Shown: one piece after another, positions 1 to 8,552 of the stretch
Numbering within the stretch: position 1 is the first letter of the stretch
Layout: each line of letters begins with the position of its first letter
Translations under genes and position numbers: made by a program
Source of the DNA: Bowdeniella nasicola
GTDB lineage: Bacteria > Actinomycetota > Actinomycetes > Actinomycetales > Actinomycetaceae
Reading direction: 5' to 3'
NCBI RefSeq assembly: GCF_001907295.1
Contig: NZ_MQVR01000001.1
Location: forward strand, 1 to 64,000
Length of the DNA stretch: 64,000 nt
The notes under the pieces: model-generated
Told to the model about the DNA's origin: nothing
Databases searched by the model: none
Seen by the model: only the letters and a program-made list of their open reading frames with translations

Positions 1-199
1 GTGAGTTGTAGAAGATGAACTCGAGGATCACGCGGTGACCGCCCTGCTGTCCAGCACGACCACCCCGCTACACCACTATGAGGGACTCAACTCGCCCCAC
101 GCGCCGACTCCGGGTCTTTCCGGGCGTCCATTGCCATCCGCGTGGCCCGCTGCTGGAGCTCAGTGCTGTGCTTCCTCGGTGCTGCCACGACTCTCATCA
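1..199. other. unassigned stretch before the transposase remnant
   Basis: I see no convincing gene here. A short reading frame opens at 35, but only its 3' end (see the entry at 200) resembles a known protein. The sequence is probably the worn 5' part of the same insertion sequence or its flank. No terminal inverted repeat was recognised. Confidence 0.4.
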
Positions 200-316
200 T
201 CCTTCCCGGGGCTGAGAGCCTCCATCAAACCCGCGGCGATTCACCTCGCCGATGCCACTGGCCTACCGCTCGTCGTCGGAATCTCGGCTGTGAACGCTCA
301 TGACTCGGTCCGTTGA
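200..316 (+). pseudogene. IS5-family transposase remnant (internal fragment)
   Basis: Near the end of the frame that stops at 316, the residues DATGLPLVVGISAVNAHDS match the conserved central block of IS5-type DDE transposases, where a Lys-Ile-His strand is followed by GLPL and an Asn-x-His-Asp-Ser turn. An intact enzyme would be several times longer. The N-terminal helix-turn-helix part and the C-terminal catalytic Glu region are absent, so this is a dead scrap. It suggests that the accessory patch upstream of comM was once mobile. The family assignment is from motif memory; a search against ISfinder would settle it. Confidence 0.6.
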
Positions 317-364
317 CCAGCGGTATCCCGACCGTCCGAACCCGTCGCGGCATCAAAAATAACC

Positions 365-1213
365 ATGGGTCGGGAGAGCAACGTCTGGCAGGATGAGGTC
401 ATGTTCGACAGTTCAACGCCGGGTCGCGGTTTCGAGGACTACATCCGCTATGTGTATCAAGCCATCCTCAACTGCGAGAGTCAGGACATTGAAGTTCTCA
501 GGGGAGCACGCGTCCCCAACGCTCGAGGTGATGTGTTCTTCGAGATTGATGTGTACTACGAGTTCGACCTGGCTGGTGTGCGGCATCGAGTCGCGATGGA
601 GTGCAAGGACACGCGCCGTCCCGTCGAGAGGAACGATGTGCTCGCTTTCTCCCAGAAGCTCCAGGAGATGCCGAGCACGATCGGCATCTTCATCTCTAGG
701 AATGGTTTCCAGTCAGGCGCAGCAAGGTTCCTGGAGGAGAAGGGGATCCTCCACTTCGACTCCACGACAGCACCTTCGATGACGGACGCGGTCGTCGCGA
801 TCCTGGTTGCCGCTGCCTTGCCGTCCGAGGCGAGTATTGGCCAGCCGTTCTGGGGACTGATGGAGGAGCGGGACGGTAAGGGTACTGGCTCGTGGATTAT
901 GCTCCCTCCTGGAGGGGTAGGGAAGAATAGTTCCGCCCTGTTTCCGTTGTTCTTCTCTAGGCCTGATGCGTCGCTGTTCCAACGTCTTTCACGTCCGTAC
1001 TCGGAGCAGACCTGCATTCGGGGTATCCCGCAGGCCACGCTGAGGTCGATCCTGCTGATGTCGCAACGTCTGATGCCAACTCAGTTCGCTGTTATGCGGC
1101 CATTTGAAAATCGAGACCGGACGCTGTTCGAGGCAGAGGAAACGTCGCCGCTGAAACTCGCGGAGCAGTACCTGCCGGAAGGGGCAGCACGATTCATACC
1201 TACGTCAGAGTAG
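365..1213 (+). CDS. Mrr-like PD-(D/E)XK restriction endonuclease domain protein
   Basis: The protein is 282 residues. Residues about 20-130 form a restriction-endonuclease-like fold: an N-terminal helix (GFEDYIRYVYQAIL), then Asp62 in FEIDVYY and the Glu79-Cys-Lys81 strand, giving the D...ExK catalytic triad of Mrr-type nucleases. Residues 130-282 form a second part that I do not recognise. No methyltransferase or specificity subunit lies beside it, so it may act as a stand-alone nuclease on modified or foreign DNA (inference). The first ATG has no clear ribosome site. An ATG at 402 follows a purine run (aggatgagg) and is a good alternative start. Base composition looks less GC-rich than the core genes, consistent with acquisition. 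Confidence 0.6.
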   Translation: MGRESNVWQDEVMFDSSTPGRGFEDYIRYVYQAILNCESQDIEVLRGARVPNARGDVFFEIDVYYEFDLAGVRHRVAMECKDTRRPVERNDVLAFSQKLQEMPSTIGIFISRNGFQSGAARFLEEKGILHFDSTTAPSMTDAVVAILVAAALPSEASIGQPFWGLMEERDGKGTGSWIMLPPGGVGKNSSALFPLFFSRPDASLFQRLSRPYSEQTCIRGIPQATLRSILLMSQRLMPTQFAVMRPFENRDRTLFEAEETSPLKLAEQYLPEGAARFIPTSE

Positions 1214-1337
1214 GCCACTTGCTATGCCACTTCCGGGTCGATAAAGCATCCTGGTTCCTTGCAGTGATCATCAATCCCACGGCGGTGCACGCGGGACCGC
1301 TGCACGTTCAGGTGACAGGTGGAGTAGGCGTTGCGGG

Positions 1338-1565
1338 TCATGACAGCGTCTCCGAGGCGCAGAAGATCGGAGTCTTGACCCGGGGGAGCTGCAGCGCGAC
1401 CTGTATTAGGCTGTTGGGCTTTCTGTCGCGACGCAACCACTCCTTGATCGAGGCTCGTGCGACCTCGTGCCAAGCTGGCCGCGGTGGCGGAACGCGTCGG
1501 CGATGCAGCGCTCGGGCGAGTAGAGCCCGATCGGCTGGTGGTGTTGGCCTATTCGGATAAACTTG
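1338..1565 (-). pseudogene. AbiEi-type antitoxin remnant (frameshifted C-terminal part)
   Basis: Read on the minus strand from about 1565, one frame gives IGLYSPERCIADAFRHRGQLG, typical of the 'YSPERTIVDAFRLR' block in AbiEi-family antitoxins. At about 1490 the similarity moves to a second frame (EVARASIKEWLRRDRKPN, then a family-like C-terminus ending at 1338). The N-terminal winged helix is missing because the fragment abuts the comM remnant at 1566. In intact type IV systems the AbiEii nucleotidyltransferase toxin follows, but downstream (1337-1222) I find only a weak, short frame. The gene is certainly broken; the family name is a motif-based inference. Confidence 0.5.
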
Positions 1566-2214
1566 TGTGACCACCGGGGTGTGCTTTCTATCTGGCGACG
1601 AAGCCCCCGAGTTCGGCTCGGCGCGCCTGCAACTGCTGCGCCAGCCGCTCGAGTCCGGCTCGATCGCGATCCATCGCTCGCATTCGGTGGCGACGTATCC
1701 CGCGCGTTTCCAGCTGATCCTCGCTGCAAACCCGTGCCCGTGCGGCTACGGCTACGACAAGGGCACCCGCTGCACGTGCACTCCGCTGCAAAAGCGCCGT
1801 TACCTCGAGGCGCTCTCCGGGCCGCTGCTGGACCGGATGGATATCCGCAGCGTCGTCACCACGCCCTCGACGTCGAAGCCCGAGCCGGGAGTCGGAACGA
1901 GCGCCGAGATCGCCGCCCGGGTCGCCGCAGCCCGCGCCCGGCAGGCCGAACGCTGGCAGGGGGAGGCCTTCAGCCTCAACGCGCACGTCCCGGCAAACAT
2001 CCTGCGCGGCCCGGCCTCGCCCATACCGGCAGACGTCCGCACGAGCCTCGATAAGCACCTCGCGCGCGGGCAGATCACGCTGCGCGGCCTCGACCGTATT
2101 TTGCGCCTCGCGCTCACCCTCGCCGACCTGCGCGGCGATGCCACCCCCGCCCACGACGACGTCGCGGCCGCCCTGTTGCTGCGAACTGGAGACGACTATG
2201 CCTGCGTTGCCTAA
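1566..2214 (+). pseudogene. comM: ComM/YifB AAA+ ATPase, C-terminal fragment
   Basis: From 1567 the frame encodes the second half of the Mg-chelatase-like ATPase ComM: the end of Walker B (DEAPEF), then LRQPLESGSI, the zinc-type ANPCPCGYG block, LSGPLLDRMDI and the C-terminal helical lid. ComM is normally about 500 residues; here about 215 remain. The Walker A half is absent, and there is a frameshift inside Walker B, because HRGVL sits in a neighbouring frame just upstream. The family is a branch-migration helicase used in natural transformation. Its end overlaps the dprA start by 17 nt, the usual comM-dprA order, so the break is in comM itself. Confidence 0.75.
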
Positions 2215-3418
2215 CGACCTCAGCCCGGAGGTTCGGGCGTATGCGACCTGGTCGGCGCTCACTGAAAGCGGCGACGGCGCCGCCCTGCGGCTGATCTCGC
2301 GCCACGGCCCGGTCGACGCACTCGACCGCGTCGCCCACGCCCTGCGCACCTGGGCGGACGTCGCACCCGCAAACCGACGTGCCGATAGCGCCTGTCTTGC
2401 GACCGCCACCGCCGCCGCCCCCGACGCGACCGCCATCGCCGCAATCGACTCCGCGGCCCTGAAACGCTGGGCGCCGCGCTTTGAGCGCCTCGAGATCGAT
2501 TCCCTGCTCGCCACGCACGCGTCTTACGGCGGCTACCTCATCACGCCGCACGACGATGCGTGGCCGACGCGCCTAGCCGACCTCGGCGCCCGCATGCCGC
2601 TCGCGCTATGGTGCCGCGGCCCGCGCACCGACACCCTCGCCCCGGCCCCCGCCCCGGCCCCGATCGCGATAGTCGGCGCCCGCGCCGCCTCCACCTACGG
2701 GCTGCACATGGCACGCGAACTCGCCGCCGAACTCGCGATGTGCGGCCACCCGATCATCTCCGGCGGCGCTTTCGGGATCGACGGCGCCGCCCACCGCGGA
2801 GCCCTCGCCGCCGACGGGCCGACGCTCGCGATCCTCGCCGGGGGCGTCGACCGCTTCTACCCTCGCGCCCACCACGACCTCCTTGCCGCTATCGAAGCCG
2901 CGGGCCTCATCATCTCCGAACACCCACCCGGCCGCACGCCTTCGCGTTTCCGCTTCCTGGAGCGCAACCGCCTCATCGCCGCGCTGTCGGATGCGACCGT
3001 CGTCGTCCAAGCTGCCATTCGCTCCGGCGCCCTGCGCACCGCGCGCGACGCGAGCGAACTCGGCCGCCAGGTCGCCGCCGTGCCCGGCCCCGTTACCGAC
3101 ATGGCGAGTAGTGGCTGCCACGAAGCCATCCGCTCCCAACTCGCAACGCTCGTGACCGACGCCTGTGAAGTCCGCGAGCTCGTCACGCCCATCGGCACGC
3201 TCGACGCGACGAAGCTTTCGGACGCGGGCGGCATCCTCGACGACCTCACGCCCGCCCAGGCCCGTGTCCTCGACGTCCTGCCGCCGCGCGGCAGCCTCGA
3301 CATCTCCGCCATCGCCGACGAAGCGGCTCTCTCCGTCGCCGAGGTCCGCGCCGCACTCGGCATGCTCACGCTCGCAAACAAAGCCACGCAGATCGGACAC
3401 GCCTTCCGCCGCGCTTAG
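2198..3418 (+). CDS. dprA: DNA processing protein DprA (Smf)
   Basis: This is a 406-residue protein of the DprA family, which binds incoming single-stranded DNA and loads RecA. The Rossmann-like core is visible as PIAIVGARAASTYG, ISGGAFGIDGAAHRGAL, AILAGGVDRFYPRAH, ISEHPPG and FPFR-like FRFLERNRLIAALSD. A winged-helix C-terminus follows (SLDISAIADEAALSVAEV). The start at 2198 was chosen over an upstream in-frame ATG because it begins a normal N-terminus and is preceded by ctggaga. It overlaps the comM fragment and is followed by xerC. DprA looks intact although its partner ComM is broken. Confidence 0.93.
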   Translation: MPALPNDLSPEVRAYATWSALTESGDGAALRLISRHGPVDALDRVAHALRTWADVAPANRRADSACLATATAAAPDATAIAAIDSAALKRWAPRFERLEIDSLLATHASYGGYLITPHDDAWPTRLADLGARMPLALWCRGPRTDTLAPAPAPAPIAIVGARAASTYGLHMARELAAELAMCGHPIISGGAFGIDGAAHRGALAADGPTLAILAGGVDRFYPRAHHDLLAAIEAAGLIISEHPPGRTPSRFRFLERNRLIAALSDATVVVQAAIRSGALRTARDASELGRQVAAVPGPVTDMASSGCHEAIRSQLATLVTDACEVRELVTPIGTLDATKLSDAGGILDDLTPAQARVLDVLPPRGSLDISAIADEAALSVAEVRAALGMLTLANKATQIGHAFRRA

Positions 3419-3442
3419 CCGGTCCGTGCGACGATAGGGCCC

Positions 3443-4369
3443 ATGGCCCCGGTGTTGTCGCGTTATGAAAGGTACCTGCAGCTGCAGCGTGACCTCAGTG
3501 CGAATACAGTGCGCGCCTACCTCGGCGATGTACGCTCATTCCTGACCTTCGTAGCGCCCAGCCCCGAGGCGGCCGACGAACTGGCCGAGTCATCGCCGAA
3601 CACGCTCGACGATTTCGATCTGTCGCTGCCGCAGCTGCGCGGCTGGCTCGCCGATCTTGCGCGCCACGGGGAGGCGCGTGCCTCGCTTGCGCGGCGCACG
3701 TCGGCGATCCGGCAGTTCTTCACCTGGGCCAGCAACGAGGGCCTGATCGATACCAACCCCGCGCTGCGCCTGTCGACGCCCAAACGCGACTCGCGGCTGC
3801 CGACCGTCCTGCGCGAAGGCGAGATCGAAACGTTGCTCCAGCAGGCTGAACGGGAAGCGGCCGACGGCGAGCCCCTCGCCATCCGCGATCATGCGATCTT
3901 CGAACTCATTTACGCCGCGGGCCTGCGCGTCGGCGAAGTCACCGAGCTCACCACGACGAGCCTCGATGCCTCCCGCGCCGTCCTGCGGGTCGTAGGTAAG
4001 GGCAATAAAACCCGCATGGTGCCGATCGGGCGCCCCGCGGTTACAGCACTCGAGCGCTGGAGTGCCGTCCGCGGCGAGCTCGCCGCCCCCGGCAGTGATC
4101 GCCTCTTCGTCGGCGCTCGCGGGGGCCGCCTCGACCCGCGCACCATCCGCGCCGCCCTGCATCGCCTGTCGGCCCGCGCTGGCGTGCGCGACGTCGCCCC
4201 GCACGGGCTGCGGCACTCGGCCGCCACGCACGTGCTCGACGGGGGAGCGGACCTGCGCACGGTCCAAGAGCTGCTCGGTCATTCCTCGCTGTCGACGACG
4301 CAGCGTTACACGCACGTGACGCAAGAAAAGCTCCGCGCCGCCTTCAACCAGGCGCACCCGCGCGCCTAA
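3443..4369 (+). CDS. xerC: tyrosine recombinase XerC
   Basis: A 308-residue site-specific recombinase that resolves chromosome dimers at dif together with XerD. The N-terminal SAM-like domain spans about 1-110. The catalytic set is complete: Arg162 (GLRVGE), Lys186 (GKGNK), His254 and Arg257 (HGLRH), His280 (LGHSS) and Tyr289 (QRYTH). Length and position directly after dprA are typical of XerC rather than of a phage integrase, and no attachment-site duplication is seen nearby. It lies 24 nt after dprA and converges on the minus-strand peptidase gene. Confidence 0.93.
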   Translation: MAPVLSRYERYLQLQRDLSANTVRAYLGDVRSFLTFVAPSPEAADELAESSPNTLDDFDLSLPQLRGWLADLARHGEARASLARRTSAIRQFFTWASNEGLIDTNPALRLSTPKRDSRLPTVLREGEIETLLQQAEREAADGEPLAIRDHAIFELIYAAGLRVGEVTELTTTSLDASRAVLRVVGKGNKTRMVPIGRPAVTALERWSAVRGELAAPGSDRLFVGARGGRLDPRTIRAALHRLSARAGVRDVAPHGLRHSAATHVLDGGADLRTVQELLGHSSLSTTQRYTHVTQEKLRAAFNQAHPRA

Positions 4370-4375
4370 CTTCCC

Positions 4376-5056
4376 TCAACCGTCGTAGGGGACGAGCCGG
4401 TAGCGCAGCCGACCAAGCAGCGACAGCGGATCGATGTAGCGCTCGGCGCGCCCCGTCCCATACTTCGCGCCCCAGTGCAGGCACTCCTCGGCCTTGCAAT
4501 GGCCGGGCAGCAGCGCGCCGATCGGATCGCCGCGCGCGACCACTTGGCCCGCCGCCACGCTCGCCTGAACCGGTTCATACGTCGTGCGCAGCCCCGAGGC
4601 ATGTTCGATCGCGACGACGCCCTTGCCACCAATGGCACCTGCAAAAGCGACGCGGCCCGCCCCCGCCGCATAGACCTGCGAGCCGACCGGATACGCCAAA
4701 TCGACGCCGCGATGGCCACGCTCCCAGCGGATCGCGGGCGGCTGAAACGCGCGCAGCACCGGCACCTCACGTCCCGTGGGCCAGTCATAGGCTGACGCGG
4801 GATCGCGCCGCGGCACGGTATCGTCGGGTGCCTCGACGGCGGCGTCGATGCGGGTCGACGACTGCCGCGGCAGGAACATGGCACCGATAGCGCTGGTGCC
4901 CGCGGCGCTCGTGGGCCATGCCAACGCCAGCAGGGAGACAAACACCAGGAGTGCGGCACCAAGCCAGCCAGCTCGGCGCCCCAGCTGCACCTCGCGTCGG
5001 GCGGAAAACATCGTCGGATCCATTCCGCCACCGTGCCGCATCATTTCTCCCTGCAT
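4376..5056 (-). CDS. M23 family metallopeptidase (LytM-type), secreted or membrane-anchored
   Basis: An Arg-rich N-terminus and one hydrophobic segment (LGAALLVFVSLLALAWP) indicate export or a membrane anchor. The C-terminal half is a peptidase M23 domain: the zinc ligands His and Asp of HRGVDLAYP, a beta-rich core (VYAAGAGRVAFAGAIGGKG), a conserved late His-Trp (CLHWG), and GDPIG. Substrates in the family are peptidoglycan cross-links. Several starts are possible: 5056 (shown), 5041 or 5038 after an AGGGAG site, and 5023. It stands alone between xerC and rpsB in opposite orientation. Confidence 0.85.
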   Translation of the reverse strand: MQGEMMRHGGGMDPTMFSARREVQLGRRAGWLGAALLVFVSLLALAWPTSAAGTSAIGAMFLPRQSSTRIDAAVEAPDDTVPRRDPASAYDWPTGREVPVLRAFQPPAIRWERGHRGVDLAYPVGSQVYAAGAGRVAFAGAIGGKGVVAIEHASGLRTTYEPVQASVAAGQVVARGDPIGALLPGHCKAEECLHWGAKYGTGRAERYIDPLSLLGRLRYRLVPYDG

Positions 5057-5371
5057 CCACCGAGCTCGCCCCGCCCCAGCACCGCGCCACCCCCGCGCGC
5101 ATCATGTGGATTGCCACGGCACCCAAGTGTGGGAAAGCTCGCCGCCGCCACATCCGCCTGATCATGGCCCGCGCGCGCCCGATCGGGTAAACTCACGCGT
5201 GGCAACGACTGGGCATCCGCCCGATCGTTGACTATCGCGTGCGCGGCTAATCCCCAGGCGGCACCGGTCCCGCAAGGGCGTCGCCTGGTCCGCGCACTAG
5301 GACTATCAACCGAAATCAGGGCAGTTAATGCCCGAAAACACGCAGACAACCGTCTGCGGGAAGGATGCGTC
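5057..5371 (+). promoter_or_regulatory. rpsB upstream region with three candidate RNA hairpins
   Basis: No gene is seen here. Three inverted repeats occur in order: CAGGCGGC/GTCGCCTG (5255-5262 with 5280-5287, one G-U pair), GGGCA/TGCCC (5319-5323 with 5329-5333) and CGCAGAC/GTCTGCG (5341-5347 with 5352-5358). The last ends directly at the ribosome site gggaagga before the rpsB start. S2 represses its own operon in several bacteria, so this could be an autoregulatory leader. I could not place a good -35/-10 pair. Confidence 0.4.
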
Positions 5372-6316
5372 ATGGCCGTCGTAACCATGCGCCAGCTGCT
5401 CGAGTCGGGCGTCCACTTCGGACACCAGACCCGCCGCTGGAACCCCAAGATGAAGCGCTTCATCCTCACCGAGCGCAATGGCATCTACATCATCGACCTG
5501 CAGCAGTCGCTGTCGGATATTGACCGCGCCTACGACTTCGTCAAGGAGACCGTCGCTCACGGCGGCACCATCTTGTTCGTCGGCACCAAGAAGCAGGCCC
5601 AGGAAGCCGTGGCCGAGCAGGCCCAGCGCGTCGGCATGCCGTTCGTCAACCAGCGTTGGCTCGGCGGTATGCTCACCAACTTCGGCACCGTCCACAAGCG
5701 CCTGCAGCGCCTGAAGGAACTCGAGCAGGTCGACTTCGACGACGTCGCCGGCTCGGGCCTAACAAAGAAGGAACTGCTCATGCAGTCCCGCGAGAAGGAC
5801 AAGCTCTCGCGCACCCTCGGCGGCATCCGCGACATGGCCAAGGTTCCCTCGGCCGTGTGGATCGTCGACACCAACAAGGAACACCTCGCGGTCGCGGAAG
5901 CCAAGAAGCTGGGCATCCCGATCGTCGCGATCCTCGACACCAACTGCGACCCGGACGACGTCGACTACGGCATCCCGGGTAACGACGACGCGATCCGTTC
6001 CGTCGCCGTCCTTACCCGCGTCGTCGCCGACGCCGCGGCCGAGGGCCTCGTGACCCGCCACGGCGGCCAGACCGGTGAAGCAGGCGACGGCGAAGCCCTC
6101 GCCGAGTGGGAGCGCGAGATGCTCGAAGGCGCCGGCGAAGGCGAAACCGCCGAAGCCCCGAAGGCCGACGAGGCCCCCAAGGCCGAGGAAGCGGCCACGG
6201 AAGCCCCCGCCGAGCAGGCCACCCCCGAGTCGGCCCCGGCCGGCGAGGTCGACCAGGACAAGACTTCGGAAACCGTCGTCGTCGGCGAAAAGTCCGAGAC
6301 CACTGACAACGCCTAA
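5372..6316 (+). CDS. rpsB: 30S ribosomal protein S2 with acidic C-terminal extension
   Basis: The N-terminal 230 residues are canonical S2 ([81 protein letters not shown]). The protein is 314 residues, longer than most S2, because of a tail of about 60 residues rich in Glu, Ala and Pro. Such tails occur in some actinobacterial S2 proteins and are probably disordered. The start at 5372 follows ggaagga and begins the conserved [13 protein letters not shown]. It lies 12 nt before tsf and forms an operon with it. Confidence 0.97.
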   Translation: MAVVTMRQLLESGVHFGHQTRRWNPKMKRFILTERNGIYIIDLQQSLSDIDRAYDFVKETVAHGGTILFVGTKKQAQEAVAEQAQRVGMPFVNQRWLGGMLTNFGTVHKRLQRLKELEQVDFDDVAGSGLTKKELLMQSREKDKLSRTLGGIRDMAKVPSAVWIVDTNKEHLAVAEAKKLGIPIVAILDTNCDPDDVDYGIPGNDDAIRSVAVLTRVVADAAAEGLVTRHGGQTGEAGDGEALAEWEREMLEGAGEGETAEAPKADEAPKAEEAATEAPAEQATPESAPAGEVDQDKTSETVVVGEKSETTDNA

Positions 6317-6328
6317 GGAGCGAGATTC

Positions 6329-7153
6329 ATGGCAAACTACACCGCCGCTGACATTAAGGCGCTGCGCGAGAAGACCGGCGCCGGCATGCTCGATGTCAAG
6401 AAGGCGCTCGACGAGGCCAACGGCGACGCCGAGAAGGCTCACGAGATCATCCGCGTCAAGGGTCTGAAGGGCATCGCCAAGCGCGAGGGCCGCTCGACCT
6501 CGGAAGGCATCATCGCGACCGACGTGCGCCCCGGCGACGGCGGCCAGGTCGGCACGATGGTCGAGATCAACTGCGAGACCGACTTCGTCGCGAAGTCCGG
6601 CCCGTTCATCGAGATCGCTGACAAGGCCGTGGCCTACGCTGCCGAGCACGGCATCGCCACCCCCGAAGAGCTGCTGAACTCGGAGTTCGGCCAGACCTTC
6701 ACCGACGCGACCGCGCCGCTCGGCGAGAAGATCGTCATCCGCCGCATCGCGGCCGTGACCGGTGAGAACGTCGAGGTCTACCTGCACCGCACCGCGAAGG
6801 ACCTGCCGCCGCAGGTTGGCGTCCTCGTGGCCACCGACGCCGCCGGCGCCGAGGTCGCGCACGACGTCGCGATGCACATCGCCGCCTACTCGCCTAAGTT
6901 CCTCTCCCGCGACGAGGTCCCCACGGAGACCGTCGAGGACGAGCGTCGCATCGCCGAGGAAACCGCGAAGAACGAAGGAAAGCCGGAAGGCGCGCTGCCG
7001 AAGATCGTCGAAGGCCGCATGAACGGCTTCTTCAAGGAGAACTGCCTCCTCGACCAGGGCTTCGCCCGCGACCCGAAGCAGTCCGTCGGCTCGATCGTTG
7101 AGGCCTCCGGTGGCAACGTCACCGGCTTCGCCCGCTTCCGCGTCGGCGCCTAG
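6329..7153 (+). CDS. tsf: elongation factor Ts
   Basis: A 274-residue EF-Ts, the nucleotide-exchange factor of EF-Tu. It carries the N-terminal UBA-like domain ([27 protein letters not shown]), the TDF-type core motif ([14 protein letters not shown]) and the C-terminal [17 protein letters not shown] block. It follows rpsB by 12 nt with an aaggagcgag ribosome site, and a strong hairpin terminator lies 10 nt after its stop. Nothing is unusual. Confidence 0.97.
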   Translation: MANYTAADIKALREKTGAGMLDVKKALDEANGDAEKAHEIIRVKGLKGIAKREGRSTSEGIIATDVRPGDGGQVGTMVEINCETDFVAKSGPFIEIADKAVAYAAEHGIATPEELLNSEFGQTFTDATAPLGEKIVIRRIAAVTGENVEVYLHRTAKDLPPQVGVLVATDAAGAEVAHDVAMHIAAYSPKFLSRDEVPTETVEDERRIAEETAKNEGKPEGALPKIVEGRMNGFFKENCLLDQGFARDPKQSVGSIVEASGGNVTGFARFRVGA

Positions 7154-7162
7154 CACCGATTC

Positions 7163-7193
7163 GGCCCCGCTTCGCGTCCTGCGAGGCGGGGCC
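7163..7193 (+). terminator. terminator of the rpsB-tsf operon
   Basis: GGCCCCGCTTCGC pairs with GCGAGGCGGGGCC: a 13-bp stem (7163-7175 with 7181-7193) with one T-G pair and a 5-nt loop. No clear T-run follows, which is common in high-GC actinobacteria. Confidence 0.75.
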
Positions 7194-7239
7194 GGTTCAT
7201 AACCACCACACGTTCTCTACCACCCCTGAGCGAGGAAAC

Positions 7240-7968
7240 ATGTCCGATCAGCCGCGTCGCGTCTTGCTGAAACTTTCCGGCGAAGTGTTCGGGGGTGGCA
7301 CCCTCGGTTTGGACATCGATGTCTTGAACCTCATCGCCGCGCAGATCCACGAAGCCGTCGAAGAAGGCGTGCAGGTCGCCTGCGTCGTCGGCGGCGGCAA
7401 TTTCTTCCGCGGCGCCGAGCTTTCCAGCCGCGGCTTCGATCGCGCCCGCGCCGATTACATGGGCATGCTCGGCACCGTCATCAACGCCCTCGCTCTGCAA
7501 GACGCCATCGAACAGGCCGGCACTCGCACCCGCGTCCAGACCGCGATCACCATGGGCCAGGTCGCCGAGCCCTACATCCCACTGCGCGCCATCCGCCACA
7601 TGGAAAAGGGCCGCGTCGTCGTCTTCGGCGCCGGCGCCGGTATGCCGTACTTCTCCACCGATACCGTCTCCGCGCAGCGCGCACTCGAGACCCGTTGCGA
7701 TGAGCTCCTCGTCGGCAAATCCGGCGTTGACGGTGTCTACACCGCCGACCCCAAGGCCGACCCGACCGCGACCAAGCTCGACTTCATCACCTTCCAGGAC
7801 GCCCTCGCCCAGGGCCTGAAGGTCGTCGACGCGACCGCCTTCTCCCTCGCGATGGACAACGGGCTGAACATGCGCGTGTTCGGCATGAGCGAGCCGGGCA
7901 ATGTCGCACGCGCGCTCAGAGGTGACACAATAGGAACATTGGTAAGCGGCGAGCAGCCGCGCCGGTAG
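7240..7968 (+). CDS. pyrH: UMP kinase
   Basis: A 242-residue hexameric bacterial UMP kinase of the amino-acid-kinase fold, converting UMP to UDP. The P-loop-like [12 protein letters not shown], the glycine-rich [22 protein letters not shown] and the late [14 protein letters not shown] block are all present. The start is an ATG after gagcgaggaaac. It opens the pyrH-frr-cdsA-rlmN cluster, where the genes are closely spaced or overlapping and probably cotranscribed. Confidence 0.96.
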   Translation: MSDQPRRVLLKLSGEVFGGGTLGLDIDVLNLIAAQIHEAVEEGVQVACVVGGGNFFRGAELSSRGFDRARADYMGMLGTVINALALQDAIEQAGTRTRVQTAITMGQVAEPYIPLRAIRHMEKGRVVVFGAGAGMPYFSTDTVSAQRALETRCDELLVGKSGVDGVYTADPKADPTATKLDFITFQDALAQGLKVVDATAFSLAMDNGLNMRVFGMSEPGNVARALRGDTIGTLVSGEQPRR

Positions 7969-7994
7969 CGACTAGTCACATCTTAGGAGTTCCA

Positions 7995-8552
7995 GTGATT
8001 GACGATATTCTCCTCGAAGCCGAGGAAAACATGGGCAAAGCTGTCGACTACGCCCGCGAGGCGTTCGGCAACATCCGTACCGGCCGCGCCAATGCCGCGA
8101 TGTTTGAATCGATCCTCGTGGACTACTACGGGGCGCCGACGCCGCTGCAGCAGCTGGCATCGCTCAACATCCCCGAGGCCCGCACCGTCCTCATCAACCC
8201 CTACGACCGGAGCGCCACCGAAGGCATCATCCGAGCGTTGCGCGAATCCGATCTCGGCGTGAACCCGACCGACGACGGCAACCACATCCGCGTCGCCCTG
8301 CCGGTCCTCACCGAAGAACGTCGCAAGGAATATGTGAAGCTCGCCAGGGCGACCGCCGAGGACGCCCGCATCTCCGTGCGCCATGAGCGCCGCAAGGCCA
8401 AGGACGGCCTGGACAAGCTGAAGAAGGACGGCGACGAAGGCGAAGACGCCGTCGAGCGGGGCGAAAAGGAACTCGAGGCCCTCACCAAGAAGTACGTCGA
8501 TCTCATCGATGAACTGCTCGCCGCCAAGGAAACCGACCTCCTCGAAATCTAA
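7995..8552 (+). CDS. frr: ribosome recycling factor
   Basis: A 185-residue RRF, which splits post-termination ribosomes with EF-G. Conserved blocks are EENMGKAVDYAREAFGNIRTGRAN, LASLNIPEARTVLI, SDLGVNPTDDGNHIRVALP and LTEERRKEY. It starts with GTG at 7995, six nt after the AGGAG at 7985-7989. The stop TAA directly touches the GTG start of cdsA, so the two are translationally linked. Confidence 0.96.
   Translation: MIDDILLEAEENMGKAVDYAREAFGNIRTGRANAAMFESILVDYYGAPTPLQQLASLNIPEARTVLINPYDRSATEGIIRALRESDLGVNPTDDGNHIRVALPVLTEERRKEYVKLARATAEDARISVRHERRKAKDGLDKLKKDGDEGEDAVERGEKELEALTKKYVDLIDELLAAKETDLLEI

Noticed and set aside
1222-1340. Start of an AbiEii toxin gene after the AbiEi remnant
   Set aside because: The short minus-strand frame has only a few chance matches to the family N-terminus and stops at once.
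3443-4369. Phage integrase with attachment site
   Set aside because: Position after dprA, length and lack of a nearby tRNA or direct repeats fit chromosomal XerC.
5228-5253. TTGACT ... TAATCC as the rpsB promoter
   Set aside because: The spacer is 14 nt, too short for a standard promoter.
5759-7156. Long minus-strand frame opposite rpsB-tsf
   Set aside because: Its translation is a low-complexity mirror of two certain genes and has no ribosome site or motif.
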